Both the position numbers and the translations under genes were made by a program. Source: a bacterium (GTDB lineage Bacteria > Cyanobacteriota > Vampirovibrionia > Gastranaerophilales > UBA9971). From it: a DNA stretch of 64,000 bases. The notes under the pieces were generated by a model. The model searched no databases. It had not been told where the DNA came from and saw only the letters and a program-made list of their open reading frames with translations. Position 1 is the stretch's first letter; each line of letters starts with the position of its first letter. This document shows positions 29,926 through 38,860 of this stretch, piece after piece. The stretch spans positions 1 to 64,000 of the forward strand of contig JBAWVS010000005.1 in NCBI GenBank assembly GCA_037147175.1. The letters run 5' to 3'.

Positions 29926-29963
29926 AAAAAGTTAATATTTTAAATATAAAAAATTAACTTTTT
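29926..29963. promoter_or_regulatory. 11-bp inverted repeat between rfbC and the MarR gene
   Basis: AAAAAGTTAAT and its exact complement ATTAACTTTTT are separated by 16 bases. It lies between divergent starts, where a terminator would be odd, so a regulator-binding site is one possibility. Low complexity limits confidence. Confidence 0.3.
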
Positions 29964-29974
29964 TTAAGATTTAA

Positions 29975-29990
29975 TGTTATCATAATAACA
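29975..29990. promoter_or_regulatory. Candidate MarR operator
   Basis: TGTTATCATAATAACA has perfect 6-bp half-sites around a 4-base spacer. It lies 45 bases before the MarR-family gene that heads the efflux operon. Size, symmetry and place fit an autoregulatory MarR site; the match is by pattern only. Confidence 0.45.
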
Positions 29991-30034
29991 ATTAGCGGAA
30001 TAACTTGATTTAAAATAGTAACTTTTGAGGTGTT

Positions 30035-30499
30035 ATGGAACCGACTAAAATTGATTTTAAAGATGTAGGCATAGGCTATATTGTCAATAAAGCCGCTTTG
30101 TATTATAAAATTACAGTACTGCAGTTATTTAAAGAAAAAAATTTTCATATAACACCCGAACAATTTGCAATATTGTTCTTTCTTTCCAAAGAAGACGGGA
30201 TGTATCAAAGGCAGCTCGCTAAAATCTCTTTAAAAGACAGACCAAATATCACAAGATTGATTGATATTCTTGAAGAAAGCGGTTTTGTTTATCGCGAAGC
30301 AGACCAGAATAACAGGCGCATCCTAAAAGTATTCATAACGGAAAAAGGCAGAAAACAGGTAGAAGAAGTATATCCCTGCCTTCTTGACATAAATAATAAG
30401 GCTGCCAAAGGGATAACAACCGAAGAGTTGGACTTATTAAGAAAAGTCTTAGGAAAAGTTTGTGAGAATATGGATGAGGATTTTAAACTGCAAATATAG
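30035..30499 (+). CDS. MarR family transcriptional regulator
   Basis: A 154-residue winged-helix repressor. Helices and wing are plain in MYQRQLAKISLKDRPNITRLIDILEESGFVYRE and NRRILKVFITEKGR. It is followed by emrA and emrB in the same direction, so it probably represses this efflux unit and is released by a transported compound. GAGGTG precedes the ATG. The ligand is unknown. Confidence 0.92.
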   Translation: MEPTKIDFKDVGIGYIVNKAALYYKITVLQLFKEKNFHITPEQFAILFFLSKEDGMYQRQLAKISLKDRPNITRLIDILEESGFVYREADQNNRRILKVFITEKGRKQVEEVYPCLLDINNKAAKGITTEELDLLRKVLGKVCENMDEDFKLQI

Positions 30500-30545
30500 T
30501 TTTTTTTATTGCGAATAATTAACAATTAATAATAAGGATAAAAAT

Positions 30546-31628
30546 ATGTCGGAAGAAGAATTTAAAAAACAACAAAGCACGGAATTAAGTGATAATGAAG
30601 AAAAAAAATCTGCAAACAACTCAAAGAAAGCAATTATCCCTGTAGTTTTGGTGGTAATCGGTATAATTACAGGACTTTACTATTATTTTTTTTCTACAAC
30701 ATATGTATCAACAGATGATGCATTCATAGTCGGACACAGTATTCAAATTAGTCCTAAAGTTTCAGGAAATGTAATCAAAGTGAATTTTGATGATAACCAG
30801 ACGGTTAAAAAAGGTCAGCTTCTTGTTAATATTGACCCGACTGATTATGAAGTCAAATATGAGCAGGCACTTTCCGGTGTAGAAGGCGCAAAAGCGCAAA
30901 AAAATGCTTCGGAACAACAAATTTCTCAATCGCAAAAAAGCATGGAGCAAGTAAATGCTGATATTTACTCCATTAAAGCGGAATTAGACCTTGCAGAAAC
31001 AGAGTTTAACAGATACACAAGTCTTTATAAAAACAGAGCCGCTTCAAAACAGGATTTTGACAGATCCGAAACAAATTATAAATCAGCTAAAGCAAAATTA
31101 GACTCTTATATGAAAAAAGTTTCTGCGGCGCAGGAACAAGTTTCTATAAGCGGCTCTCAGAGCAAAGTTATGACGGCAAATATTAAGCAGCTGCAAACAG
31201 GCGTTAAACAAGCAAAATTAAATCTTTCATACACTAAAATATGCGCTCCTGTGAATGGAGTTATTACAAGCAAAGCTGTAGAAGAAGGTGTGTATGTTCA
31301 AACCGGACAACCTTTGTTTACAATTATCCCCGAAGAAAGATGGATAGTTGCCAATTTCAAGGAAACACAACTTACTGATATGAAAATAGGGCAAATAGTC
31401 AATATAAAAATAGATTCCTACCCTAATAAAATATTTAAAGGACGTGTTGACAGTATACAGTCAGGAACAGGTTCATCAACAAGCATGTTTCCTCCTGAAA
31501 ACGCTGTTGGAAGCTTCGTTAAAGTCGTTCAGCGTATTCCCGTAAAAATAACTTTTACCGAAAAAATTGATCCCAAATATGTTATAGTGCCGGGAATGTC
31601 TGTAATTCCTGAGGTTAAAGTTAAATGA
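30546..31628 (+). CDS. emrA: EmrA/HlyD family efflux adaptor
   Basis: Periplasmic adaptor of a drug efflux pump. A short cytoplasmic tail, one membrane helix (about 28-48), then YVSTDDAFIVGHSIQISPKVSG and VNFDDNQTVKKGQLLVNIDP (lipoyl-like half), a coiled coil at about 100-200, then the second lipoyl half KICAPVNGVITSKAVEEG and a beta-barrel (RWIVANFKETQLTDMK). 360 residues. AAGGA precedes the ATG, and the stop overlaps the emrB start by 4 bases. Confidence 0.93.
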   Translation: MSEEEFKKQQSTELSDNEEKKSANNSKKAIIPVVLVVIGIITGLYYYFFSTTYVSTDDAFIVGHSIQISPKVSGNVIKVNFDDNQTVKKGQLLVNIDPTDYEVKYEQALSGVEGAKAQKNASEQQISQSQKSMEQVNADIYSIKAELDLAETEFNRYTSLYKNRAASKQDFDRSETNYKSAKAKLDSYMKKVSAAQEQVSISGSQSKVMTANIKQLQTGVKQAKLNLSYTKICAPVNGVITSKAVEEGVYVQTGQPLFTIIPEERWIVANFKETQLTDMKIGQIVNIKIDSYPNKIFKGRVDSIQSGTGSSTSMFPPENAVGSFVKVVQRIPVKITFTEKIDPKYVIVPGMSVIPEVKVK

Positions 31629-33220
31629 GTTCAAAGGAATTGAATATTTCTTTGACAGAAAATGAGGATTGGAAGCCAAGTATAAATCCATGGCTAATTT
31701 CCATTGCCGTTATGCTCGGGACTTTTATGGTTGTGCTTGACTCCTCTGTTGCGAACGTTGCATTGCCTCATATGGCAGGAAGTTTTTCCGCAAGTGCAAA
31801 TGAATCGTTGTGGATATTAACCAGCTACCTCATTGCAAATGGCATAATTTTACCCTCGACAGCCTGGTTTAGTGGTATATTCGGAAGAAAAAACTTTTTT
31901 ATTATATGTATAATAATTTTCACAATTGCCTCTGCGGCGTGCGGTGCTTCTACAAGTTTGGGGATGATGATATTTTCCCGCATAATTCAGGGTTTGGGGG
32001 GTGGAGCGCTCATGCCTATATCGCAAGCTGTTCTGTTGGAAAGTTTTCCTAAAGAAAAACGTGGAATGGCAATGGCATTATTTGGATTAGGTGTAATTTT
32101 TGCGCCGATTATAGGACCAACTCTGGGTGGATGGATTACTGACAATTATTCATGGCACTGGATTTTTTATATCAACGTACCGATAGGAGTTTTAGCAGTA
32201 TTTCTTTCCAATTTGTTTGTTGAAGACCCGCCTTATGCAATGAAAAAAGGTTTTCAAAAAATAGATTATCTCGGATTTGGCTCATTAATAATATGGCTGG
32301 TATCTTTGCAAATGGTTTTAGATAACGGGCAAAAACTTGACTGGTTTAATTCAAGCTGGGTATGCTGGACATCAGCTGTTTCAACAACAGCAATGATATT
32401 TTTTATAGCCTGGGAACTTCATTTTAAAGACTCTATAATTGATTTAAACGTATTCAAAGATCGTAATTTTACCGTTGGAACTATTTTAAACACCTTATTT
32501 AGCGGAATTTTGTACAGTACACTTGCAATATTGCCATTATTTTTGCAAAATCTGCTCGGATATACGGCATATTACAGCGGAATGGCAATAACCCCAAGAG
32601 GAATCGGCTGCCTTTTTTCAATTCTTCTTGCAGGTTATTTATCAAATAAATTTGATGCCCGTGTGCTTGTCGCTTTTGGTTTTGTTTCCCTTGGTTTTGG
32701 CTGTCTTATTCTTGGTGATCTCAACCTCCAAATATCAATGAATAATATTATATTGCCAAATATTATCTGTGGAGCAGCTATGGGGTTTATATTTATCCCA
32801 TTAACAATAGTTTCTTTCGGGACTTTAAAAAACGAACAAATGGCAAATGCTACAGGTCTTCAAAATTTACTGAAAAATATCGGCGGCGGAATCGGTGTAT
32901 CTATTGTAGGAACTTTGCTTTCTCGCTTTGCACAAGTTCATCAGGCAAATATGGTTTCACATTTAAATCCGTATAACCCTATTTTTCAGCAAAAAGTCAG
33001 CGCAGCCGCGCATTTTTTATCTATACATATGAGTCCTGTTATAGCGGCCCACAAAGCAAATTTTCTTATGTACGGCAGTTTGCTTAAACAGGCGTATCTC
33101 TGGTCATTTATAGATAATTTCAGACTATACGGCATAATTTGTTTAATTTTAACGCCAACAGCCTTCCTTCTTAAGAAAGTTAAGCCTCACAAGGCTACAG
33201 GCGAAGTGAGTATGCATTAG
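31625..33220 (+). CDS. emrB: EmrB/QacA (DHA2) family major facilitator efflux transporter
   Basis: A proton-driven drug exporter with about 14 membrane helices. MVVLDSSVANVALPHMAGSF is the DHA2 motif in helix 1; LIANGIILPSTAWFSGIFGRKNFF covers motif A, and FGLGVIFAPIIGPTLGGWI is the antiporter motif C. 531 residues, complete. With EmrA it should form a pump reaching an outer-membrane TolC-like channel, which is not in the window. Its stop codon interlocks with the stop of the convergent pepA. Confidence 0.95.
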   Translation: MSSKELNISLTENEDWKPSINPWLISIAVMLGTFMVVLDSSVANVALPHMAGSFSASANESLWILTSYLIANGIILPSTAWFSGIFGRKNFFIICIIIFTIASAACGASTSLGMMIFSRIIQGLGGGALMPISQAVLLESFPKEKRGMAMALFGLGVIFAPIIGPTLGGWITDNYSWHWIFYINVPIGVLAVFLSNLFVEDPPYAMKKGFQKIDYLGFGSLIIWLVSLQMVLDNGQKLDWFNSSWVCWTSAVSTTAMIFFIAWELHFKDSIIDLNVFKDRNFTVGTILNTLFSGILYSTLAILPLFLQNLLGYTAYYSGMAITPRGIGCLFSILLAGYLSNKFDARVLVAFGFVSLGFGCLILGDLNLQISMNNIILPNIICGAAMGFIFIPLTIVSFGTLKNEQMANATGLQNLLKNIGGGIGVSIVGTLLSRFAQVHQANMVSHLNPYNPIFQQKVSAAAHFLSIHMSPVIAAHKANFLMYGSLLKQAYLWSFIDNFRLYGIICLILTPTAFLLKKVKPHKATGEVSMH

Positions 33221-34716
33221 ATGCTTAAAATATAATTTATTAAAGCTCTCATTCCGCAGGCTGAAGGACCTTTTGAAAGTTCTTTATGTTCTTTTTCAAG
33301 AATAGCAGGACCTGCTATATCTATATGAGCCCATTTTGTTTCACCAACATATTCTTTCAGGAAAATACCTGCTGTGCTTGCTCCTGCATAACGAGAACCG
33401 GCATTTTTCATATCGGCAATATCGCTTTTAATATCGTCTTTGTGTTCATCATAAAGAGGTAATTGCCAGAATCTTTCGCCGCCTTTTTCCGCTGAAAGGA
33501 TTAATTTGTCGATTAATTCTTGGTTATTGCCCATAATCCCTGAAGCTATCTGGCCTAGTGCGACCATACATGCTCCTGTAAGGGTTGCGATGTCAATAAT
33601 TTCATCAACCTTTTGCTCTGTAGCGTAACAAAGAGCATCAGCAAGTGTTAGTCTTCCTTCAGCATCGGTATTATCAACTTCTATTGTTTTTCCATTTTTT
33701 GCCCTTAAAATATCTCCCGGTTTATAAGCCTGACAGCCGGGCATGTTTTCGCAGGCTGCTATTATTCCATGAACTTCAATAGCAGGTTTTAAGAGAACAA
33801 GAGCTTTCATAACAGCAAGAGTAATTGCCGAGCCTGACATATCACCTTTCATCTGACGCATTGAAGAAGCAGGTTTAAGGTCAAGACCTCCGCTGTCAAA
33901 AGTAATTCCTTTTCCGACAATAGCAACTTTTTTCTTAGCTTCTCCTGAAGGTTTATATATCAGGTGTATAAATTTTGGCGGCTTTGCACTTCCCTTTGCG
34001 ACTGCGAGAAAAGACCCCATTTCCATTTTTTCAATTTCATCTTTTTCAAAAATTTTACATTCGACTCCTTCAAGTGAAGCAGCGACTTCGGCTAATTTTT
34101 CGGGAGTTGCTTCGCATGGAGGTTCGTTTATAAGGTTTCGTGCAAAGTTAAGCGAATTTGCTATAATCTTTCCTCTTTCCAAACCCAGTTCGATGCTTTC
34201 CGTCTTTGAATCATCGAGTTCAACTATTTCCAGAATCTCGATTTGGTTTTTATTATTTTCGTCATCGTCTTTTTTTGATTTGTATTTTTTAAATTCATAA
34301 TCACCTATAATTGCGCCTTCCGCAATCATTTGTGCGCAGTCAAAAGCATTCAGCCCCGCAATACCTGCACCATGAAGAATAGAACATATTTTAGAGGCTT
34401 TTATTGCTTTGGCTTTTTTGATTACTTTAGCTGAAATTTCTCTTATTTTATTTAAATTAAATTCTTCTGATTTTCCAAGCCCGACTAAAAGAACTTTGTC
34501 GGCAGGAATTTTTCCGTAGGTTGGCAAAACATAAATTTCATTCAATTTCCCTTTGAATTTTTCTTTTTCTATAACATAAGAAGAAATCAGGTTATCAAGA
34601 GCTTTATCTAGAGTTCCTGTTGCTCCTTCAGGGATTTTTACACCCTCAAATAGGTTTACTACAAGCACATCGCAGCTTGTGTTTTTTATAGAGTCCTTTT
34701 TTACTTTTAATTCCAT
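33217..34716 (-). CDS. pepA: Leucyl aminopeptidase (M17)
   Basis: A cytosolic two-zinc aminopeptidase. Metal and active-site motifs: VGKGITFDSGGLDLKP (catalytic Lys and Asp ligand), MKGDMSGSA and the M17 signature NTDAEGRLTLADAL. A less conserved N-terminal domain covers residues 1-180. 499 residues, complete. AAGGGGA lies about 9 bases before ATG. It is followed upstream (in its own direction) by the response-regulator gene only 14 bases away, so the two may share a transcript. Confidence 0.96.
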   Translation of the reverse strand: MELKVKKDSIKNTSCDVLVVNLFEGVKIPEGATGTLDKALDNLISSYVIEKEKFKGKLNEIYVLPTYGKIPADKVLLVGLGKSEEFNLNKIREISAKVIKKAKAIKASKICSILHGAGIAGLNAFDCAQMIAEGAIIGDYEFKKYKSKKDDDENNKNQIEILEIVELDDSKTESIELGLERGKIIANSLNFARNLINEPPCEATPEKLAEVAASLEGVECKIFEKDEIEKMEMGSFLAVAKGSAKPPKFIHLIYKPSGEAKKKVAIVGKGITFDSGGLDLKPASSMRQMKGDMSGSAITLAVMKALVLLKPAIEVHGIIAACENMPGCQAYKPGDILRAKNGKTIEVDNTDAEGRLTLADALCYATEQKVDEIIDIATLTGACMVALGQIASGIMGNNQELIDKLILSAEKGGERFWQLPLYDEHKDDIKSDIADMKNAGSRYAGASTAGIFLKEYVGETKWAHIDIAGPAILEKEHKELSKGPSACGMRALINYILSI

Positions 34717-34730
34717 AATTAAAATTCCCC

Positions 34731-35450
34731 TTATACTAAATTTTCTCTAACTTCCCCCCAGGGAACAAGTTTATATCCGGCATTTATAATGGTATGAAGA
34801 TACTTTGGCTTTTTTGGATCAGGTTCTATCTTGTTTCGCAACCCTCCAACATGTACTCTGAGCATTCTGACGTCTTCGTCTACATCATAACCCCACACTT
34901 CACCAAGAAGAGTAGGAAGGCTTACGGCTTGATTGATATGCTGCATAAGACAATAAAGAATCTCAAACTCTGTAGGGGTTAGCTTTACAAGTTTATCAGT
35001 TACGTTAACTTCAAGAGAATCAGGATAAAGCCTAAAATTACCGCTTGTAAGTATTTCTTCGGAATGAGTCTGCGCGGTATCTGTGCGTCTTAATAAGGCT
35101 CTCATTCTGACAAGAAGCTCCTGAATGTCAAAAGGTTTAACCAGATAATCATCGGCTCCCGAGCCAAAACCTGTGATTTTGTCTTCAATCGTGCCTTTTG
35201 CTGTCAAAAGAATAATAGGAATATTTTTTGTTTTGGCGGATTTTCTAATATTTTTGCAAACTTCAAAACCATCCATATTTGGCATCATAACATCAAGGAT
35301 TATTATATCGTAGTTCCCGTTTTGAGCTTTTTGAAGACCGCTTAGTCCGTCCGTTGCTGAATCTGTACAAAAACCGCTCATCTGAAGATCCATAGACAGC
35401 CAGTCCATAATTTCAATATCGTCATCAACAATCAAAACTCTGTTATTCAT
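34731..35450 (-). CDS. OmpR/PhoB-type response regulator
   Basis: Receiver domain at 1-120 with acidic pair Asp10-Asp11, phospho-acceptor Asp53 (IIILDVMMP), the Thr of LLTAKG and Lys of LVKPFD. A C-terminal winged helix follows (LTPTEFEILYCLM; VRMLRVHVGGLRNKIEPD). 239 residues. No histidine kinase gene adjoins it; the nearest kinase is 12 kb away at 47314. Confidence 0.94.
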   Translation of the reverse strand: MNNRVLIVDDDIEIMDWLSMDLQMSGFCTDSATDGLSGLQKAQNGNYDIIILDVMMPNMDGFEVCKNIRKSAKTKNIPIILLTAKGTIEDKITGFGSGADDYLVKPFDIQELLVRMRALLRRTDTAQTHSEEILTSGNFRLYPDSLEVNVTDKLVKLTPTEFEILYCLMQHINQAVSLPTLLGEVWGYDVDEDVRMLRVHVGGLRNKIEPDPKKPKYLHTIINAGYKLVPWGEVRENLV

Positions 35451-35548
35451 GGCAATTTCTCTTTAAATTTATCATTTTCATAAAAATAATTTTATCAAAT
35501 AAAAGAGCTATATGCTAATAAAGATAATATTAAGAAAAACACATAAAA

Positions 35549-35573
35549 AAAGCGGCAGATTTCCTGCCGCTTT
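35549..35573 (-). terminator. Terminator of the pilin gene
   Basis: AAAGCGGCAG / CTGCCGCTTT with a 5-base loop, then a run of T on the minus strand. It lies 30 bases beyond the pilin stop and insulates the response-regulator gene. Confidence 0.85.
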
Positions 35574-35602
35574 CAAAAGATCCAAAAGATTATTTAAATT
35601 TT

Positions 35603-36013
35603 TTAGTTGCTCTCAGGTGCGTTAATTGTTTTTGTAAGAAGCAGGTTTCCTGTTTTTCCGTATCCTGTAATAGTTATGGTGTCAGCGTCAGTAGCGCTAA
35701 TCACAACGGAGCCTGCAGTAGTTCCGCTTGTTGCAAAAGCAACAGCAGTAGTATCAAACGGGTTTTTGTTTTCAGCATTTAAGTCTGTTACAATGGCATC
35801 AGCTATATCTGCCGTTGTATTGGTTGTTGATAAATCAAGAGCAATCCTGCTTGTTACCGAGGAAGCAGCAGCGCTTATGTTAGCTTTTACCGTACCTTCT
35901 TTTGCCTGATCTGCCGCATTTAATAAACTCGGGGCTGCAATTAATGCCAAAACACCTAAAATAACAACAACTATCAAAAGTTCTAAAAGAGTGAAGCCCT
36001 GTCTTTTTTGCAT
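35603..36013 (-). CDS. Type IV pilin or pseudopilin
   Basis: A prepilin of 136 residues with a class III signal, MQKRQG then FTLLELLIVVVILGVLALIA. PilD-type peptidase would cut between Gly6 and Phe7, leaving Glu at mature position 5. The rest is a Ser/Thr/Ala-rich, low-charge globular domain without the C-terminal disulphide pair of many major pilins. It could be a pilin or a type II secretion pseudopilin. The gene stands alone with its own terminator. AAAGGA lies 11 bases before ATG. Confidence 0.88.
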   Translation of the reverse strand: MQKRQGFTLLELLIVVVILGVLALIAAPSLLNAADQAKEGTVKANISAAASSVTSRIALDLSTTNTTADIADAIVTDLNAENKNPFDTTAVAFATSGTTAGSVVISATDADTITITGYGKTGNLLLTKTINAPESN

Positions 36014-36231
36014 AATTTGTGTGTCCTTTCTTTAAACATAATAATATACTCTAATTTTTTTTAAAATTTCTGGTTTTTCTTGAAAACAGAAATGTATTTT
36101 GCTTTTTCGTATTATTATTATTGTCCATGTTTCGCAAAAAATAAAGAGTTTTTTAAAAAATTGTAATAATCAGAAACATATTTCGGTAAATACAAAAAAT
36201 ATAAAAATTTAAATAATTAACAGCTTCGTTG

Positions 36232-36237
36232 TATAAT
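36232..36237 (+). promoter_or_regulatory. Candidate -10 element for kdsA
   Basis: TATAAT preceded by TTG, 38 bases before the kdsA start; no good -35 at 17 bases. It would give a leader of about 25-30 bases. Confidence 0.3.
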
Positions 36238-36269
36238 CCTTTTATAAGAGGATAAAAAAGGATAAAAAA

Positions 36270-37130
36270 TTGTTAAAACAAGTTGAATTTAAAATGAGCT
36301 TGCAAAGCGATTCTCCTGTTTCGCAACAGAATAATTTTTTTATAGGCGGCAATAAGCCGGTTATAATGGCAGGTCCGTGCGTAATCGAAGAAGATGAGTC
36401 AATCCTTTTCAAAACAGCCGAAAAATTAAAGGAAATTACACAGAAACTTGATATTCCATACATATTCAAAGCTTCTTATGACAAAGCAAACAGAACTTCT
36501 CTCGATTCTTACAGAGGCGTGGGACTTGAAGAAGGACTTAAACTTCTTGCAAAAATCAAAAAAGAATTTGATTTGCCTGTAGTAACAGATATTCACCATC
36601 CTGATGATGCGGCTATAGTTGCAGAAGTTGCGGATGTTTTGCAAATACCGGCCTTTCTTTCCAGACAAACGGATATTTTGGTTGCTGCCGCTAAAACAGG
36701 CAAAATTATAAATATTAAAAAAGGGCAGTTTCTTGCCCCGAAACAAATAGAAAATTCCGCAAAAAAAGTTATAAAAAGCGGAAATGACAGGGTCGTAATC
36801 ATAGAAAGGGGAACGACATTCGGTTATGGAAATCTTGTTTCCGATATGAGAGCAATACCTATAATACAAAATCTTGGATATCCTGTAATTTTTGATGCTA
36901 CTCACAGCGTACAACTCCCCGGAGGTGCTGGAGATTCAACAACAGGCGAAAGACAATTTGTGTCAACCCTTGCAAAAGCGGCTATTGCGGCAGGATGTAA
37001 CGGGCTTTTTATGGAAATTCATCCTGATCCTGATAACGCACCGTGTGACGGTCCTAACATGATTCCTTTAGATAAAGCTTATGACCTCTTAAGCGTTTGC
37101 AAAGAAATTTTTGAAGTTGTAAACAGGTAA
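36270..37130 (+). CDS. kdsA: 3-deoxy-8-phosphooctulonate (Kdo-8-phosphate) synthase
   Basis: Condenses arabinose-5-phosphate with phosphoenolpyruvate, the first committed step to Kdo for lipopolysaccharide. Family motifs: FKASYDKANRTSLDSYRG, VVTDIHHPDD, QIPAFLSRQTDIL, NIKKGQFLAP, ERGTTFGYGNLVSDMR and FDATHSVQLPGG. AGPC gives Cys37 at the metal site, which marks the metal-dependent class (E. coli has Asn there). 286 residues. The start is TTG 36270, with AAGGA 7 bases upstream; the later ATG has no site. Its presence implies an outer membrane with Kdo. Confidence 0.95.
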   Translation: MLKQVEFKMSLQSDSPVSQQNNFFIGGNKPVIMAGPCVIEEDESILFKTAEKLKEITQKLDIPYIFKASYDKANRTSLDSYRGVGLEEGLKLLAKIKKEFDLPVVTDIHHPDDAAIVAEVADVLQIPAFLSRQTDILVAAAKTGKIINIKKGQFLAPKQIENSAKKVIKSGNDRVVIIERGTTFGYGNLVSDMRAIPIIQNLGYPVIFDATHSVQLPGGAGDSTTGERQFVSTLAKAAIAAGCNGLFMEIHPDPDNAPCDGPNMIPLDKAYDLLSVCKEIFEVVNR

Positions 37131-37142
37131 GAAATAAGCTTA

Positions 37143-37364
37143 ATGAACTTTTTTAATAAAATATTAAAAGTATTTAGTTTGATTTTTGGAATAATTTTGG
37201 TTTTTAATGGAATGGGATACTTTTTAATAGTTATTGTTTATGATTTATTTCAAGGAGTTCATGTTAAAAATTATTCATTTGAAGGAATTTTAAATTTATT
37301 TTTTAATATCGTTATACTCACATTAGGTCTATTATTGTTAAGAAACTTTAAGAAAAGGAAATAA
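37143..37364 (+). CDS. Small two-helix membrane protein, unknown
   Basis: A 73-residue hydrophobic protein with two membrane segments (about 8-34 and 48-66) and a basic tail RNFKKRK that should face the cytoplasm. It lies between kdsA (12 bases away) and the phosphohexomutase gene (2 bases away), so it is surely in the same transcript. The ribosome-binding site is poor. I do not recognise the family. Confidence 0.6.
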   Translation: MNFFNKILKVFSLIFGIILVFNGMGYFLIVIVYDLFQGVHVKNYSFEGILNLFFNIVILTLGLLLLRNFKKRK

Positions 37365-37366
37365 CA

Positions 37367-38815
37367 GTGAAAACAAAATTTAGTGAAGTTGCATTCGGAA
37401 AAAACGACATAAGGGGAAAAGTCGGAGAAGACCTTTGTCCTGAACTTTTTGAACTTATCGGAAAAGCTTTTTCGACATATATTTCAAATAAAGAAAATGC
37501 AGTTAATAACTTTTGGGTCAGTGTAGCACAGGATGCAAGACTTCATTCTCCCGAACTTACCGAGGCTCTGGTAAAGGGACTTCGCTCATGCGGAATAAAT
37601 GTCCTTGATTTAGGACTTTGCCCTACACCGTTGGGTTATTTTTCAGAATACGCAGGATTAAACTTAATCGGCGCTCTTATTGTAACTGCAAGCCATAACC
37701 CTGCTGAGTATAACGGAATTAAAATAACTTACAGGCAAGTCGGTCTTAATGAAGCTGAAATCGTAAAACTTAAAGAAATAACTTTTGCAGGTGATTTTGT
37801 AAAAAGTGAAAAAGAAGGCGAATACAAAAAATATGACATCGTATCAGACTATATAAACACTGTCGGAAAAAATTTCTTCGGAAAAGGAAAAGGCGTAAAA
37901 GTCGTGGTTGACAGCGGAAATGCCACAGGTGGTGTTGTCGCTCCCGAATTGTACACAAAAATGGGCTGTGAAGTGATTGATATTTTTACAGAGCCTGATG
38001 GAAATTTTCCGAATCACCATCCTGATCCGAGCAAAGAAAAAAATCTTAAGTCTCTTAAAGAAAAAATTCTGGAAACGGGAGCTGATTTTGGAATAGCATT
38101 TGATGGAGATTCAGACAGAATCGGTGTCGTTGATAATAACGGTTATGCAATGCCGGGCGATCAGCTGATGCTTATTTATGCTCTTAATATTCTTGAAAAT
38201 ACAAAAATTAATTCGGCATCTAAACCTGTTTTTGTGTCGGAAGTTAAATGCTCACAGGTTTTATATGACACGATAGACCAAAGCGGCGGACGTTCAATTA
38301 TGTGGAAGACAGGACATGCCTACATAAAAAGCAAGATGAAAGAAGAAAATGCTGTGCTTGCAGGAGAAATGAGCGGGCATATTTTCTTTAAAGACAGATA
38401 TTACGGTTATGATGATGCTGTTTATGCAGGATGCCGAATTATCGAAATCGTTGCGGCAAAAAAAGCTAAAAATCCTGAATTTAAGCTTTCACAAGTAATC
38501 GATGCTCTGCCTAAAAAGTTTACTTCTCCGGAGTTGAGAATTCCTTGTCCGAATGAATCTAAATACAGAGTAGTTGAAGAACTTAAAGCTGATTTAAGCA
38601 AAAAACCCGATGCTTTTGCCAACAAAATAGAAAGCATTATCACTATAGACGGAATCAGACTTGTTTTTAGTGATGGTTTTGCTCTTATAAGAGCCAGTAA
38701 TACTGAACCAACCTTTACTATACGTTTCGAAGCGGGAAGTCAGGAAAATCTTGATAATTATCAAGAAAAATTTCTCGCTCTTCTTGATGAAAAAATGAAA
38801 AACATAGTCAATTAA
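37367..38815 (+). CDS. Phosphohexomutase (phosphomannomutase/phosphoglucomutase type)
   Basis: Alpha-D-phosphohexomutase of 482 residues. The active-site phosphoserine is in TASHNPAEYNGIK, the metal loop is DGDSDRIG, the sugar-binding loop GEMSGHI and the phosphate-binding loop RASNTEPTFTIRFE. The opening AFGKNDIRGKVGEDL matches the ManB/AlgC type. It would interconvert mannose-6-P/mannose-1-P or glucose-6-P/glucose-1-P for envelope sugars. The start is GTG 37367 with AAGGA about 9 bases upstream. Third gene of the kdsA unit, ending at a strong terminator. Confidence 0.92.
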   Translation: MKTKFSEVAFGKNDIRGKVGEDLCPELFELIGKAFSTYISNKENAVNNFWVSVAQDARLHSPELTEALVKGLRSCGINVLDLGLCPTPLGYFSEYAGLNLIGALIVTASHNPAEYNGIKITYRQVGLNEAEIVKLKEITFAGDFVKSEKEGEYKKYDIVSDYINTVGKNFFGKGKGVKVVVDSGNATGGVVAPELYTKMGCEVIDIFTEPDGNFPNHHPDPSKEKNLKSLKEKILETGADFGIAFDGDSDRIGVVDNNGYAMPGDQLMLIYALNILENTKINSASKPVFVSEVKCSQVLYDTIDQSGGRSIMWKTGHAYIKSKMKEENAVLAGEMSGHIFFKDRYYGYDDAVYAGCRIIEIVAAKKAKNPEFKLSQVIDALPKKFTSPELRIPCPNESKYRVVEELKADLSKKPDAFANKIESIITIDGIRLVFSDGFALIRASNTEPTFTIRFEAGSQENLDNYQEKFLALLDEKMKNIVN

Positions 38816-38819
38816 GGCA

Positions 38820-38860
38820 TAAAATTAAAAAGGGACTTTTAAAAGTCCCTTTTTAATTTT
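38820..38860. terminator. Bidirectional terminator
   Basis: An almost fully self-complementary stretch with AAAAAGGGACTTTT / AAAAGTCCCTTTTT at its core and T-runs both ways. It separates two convergent genes and overlaps the last codon of the minus-strand one. Confidence 0.85.
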
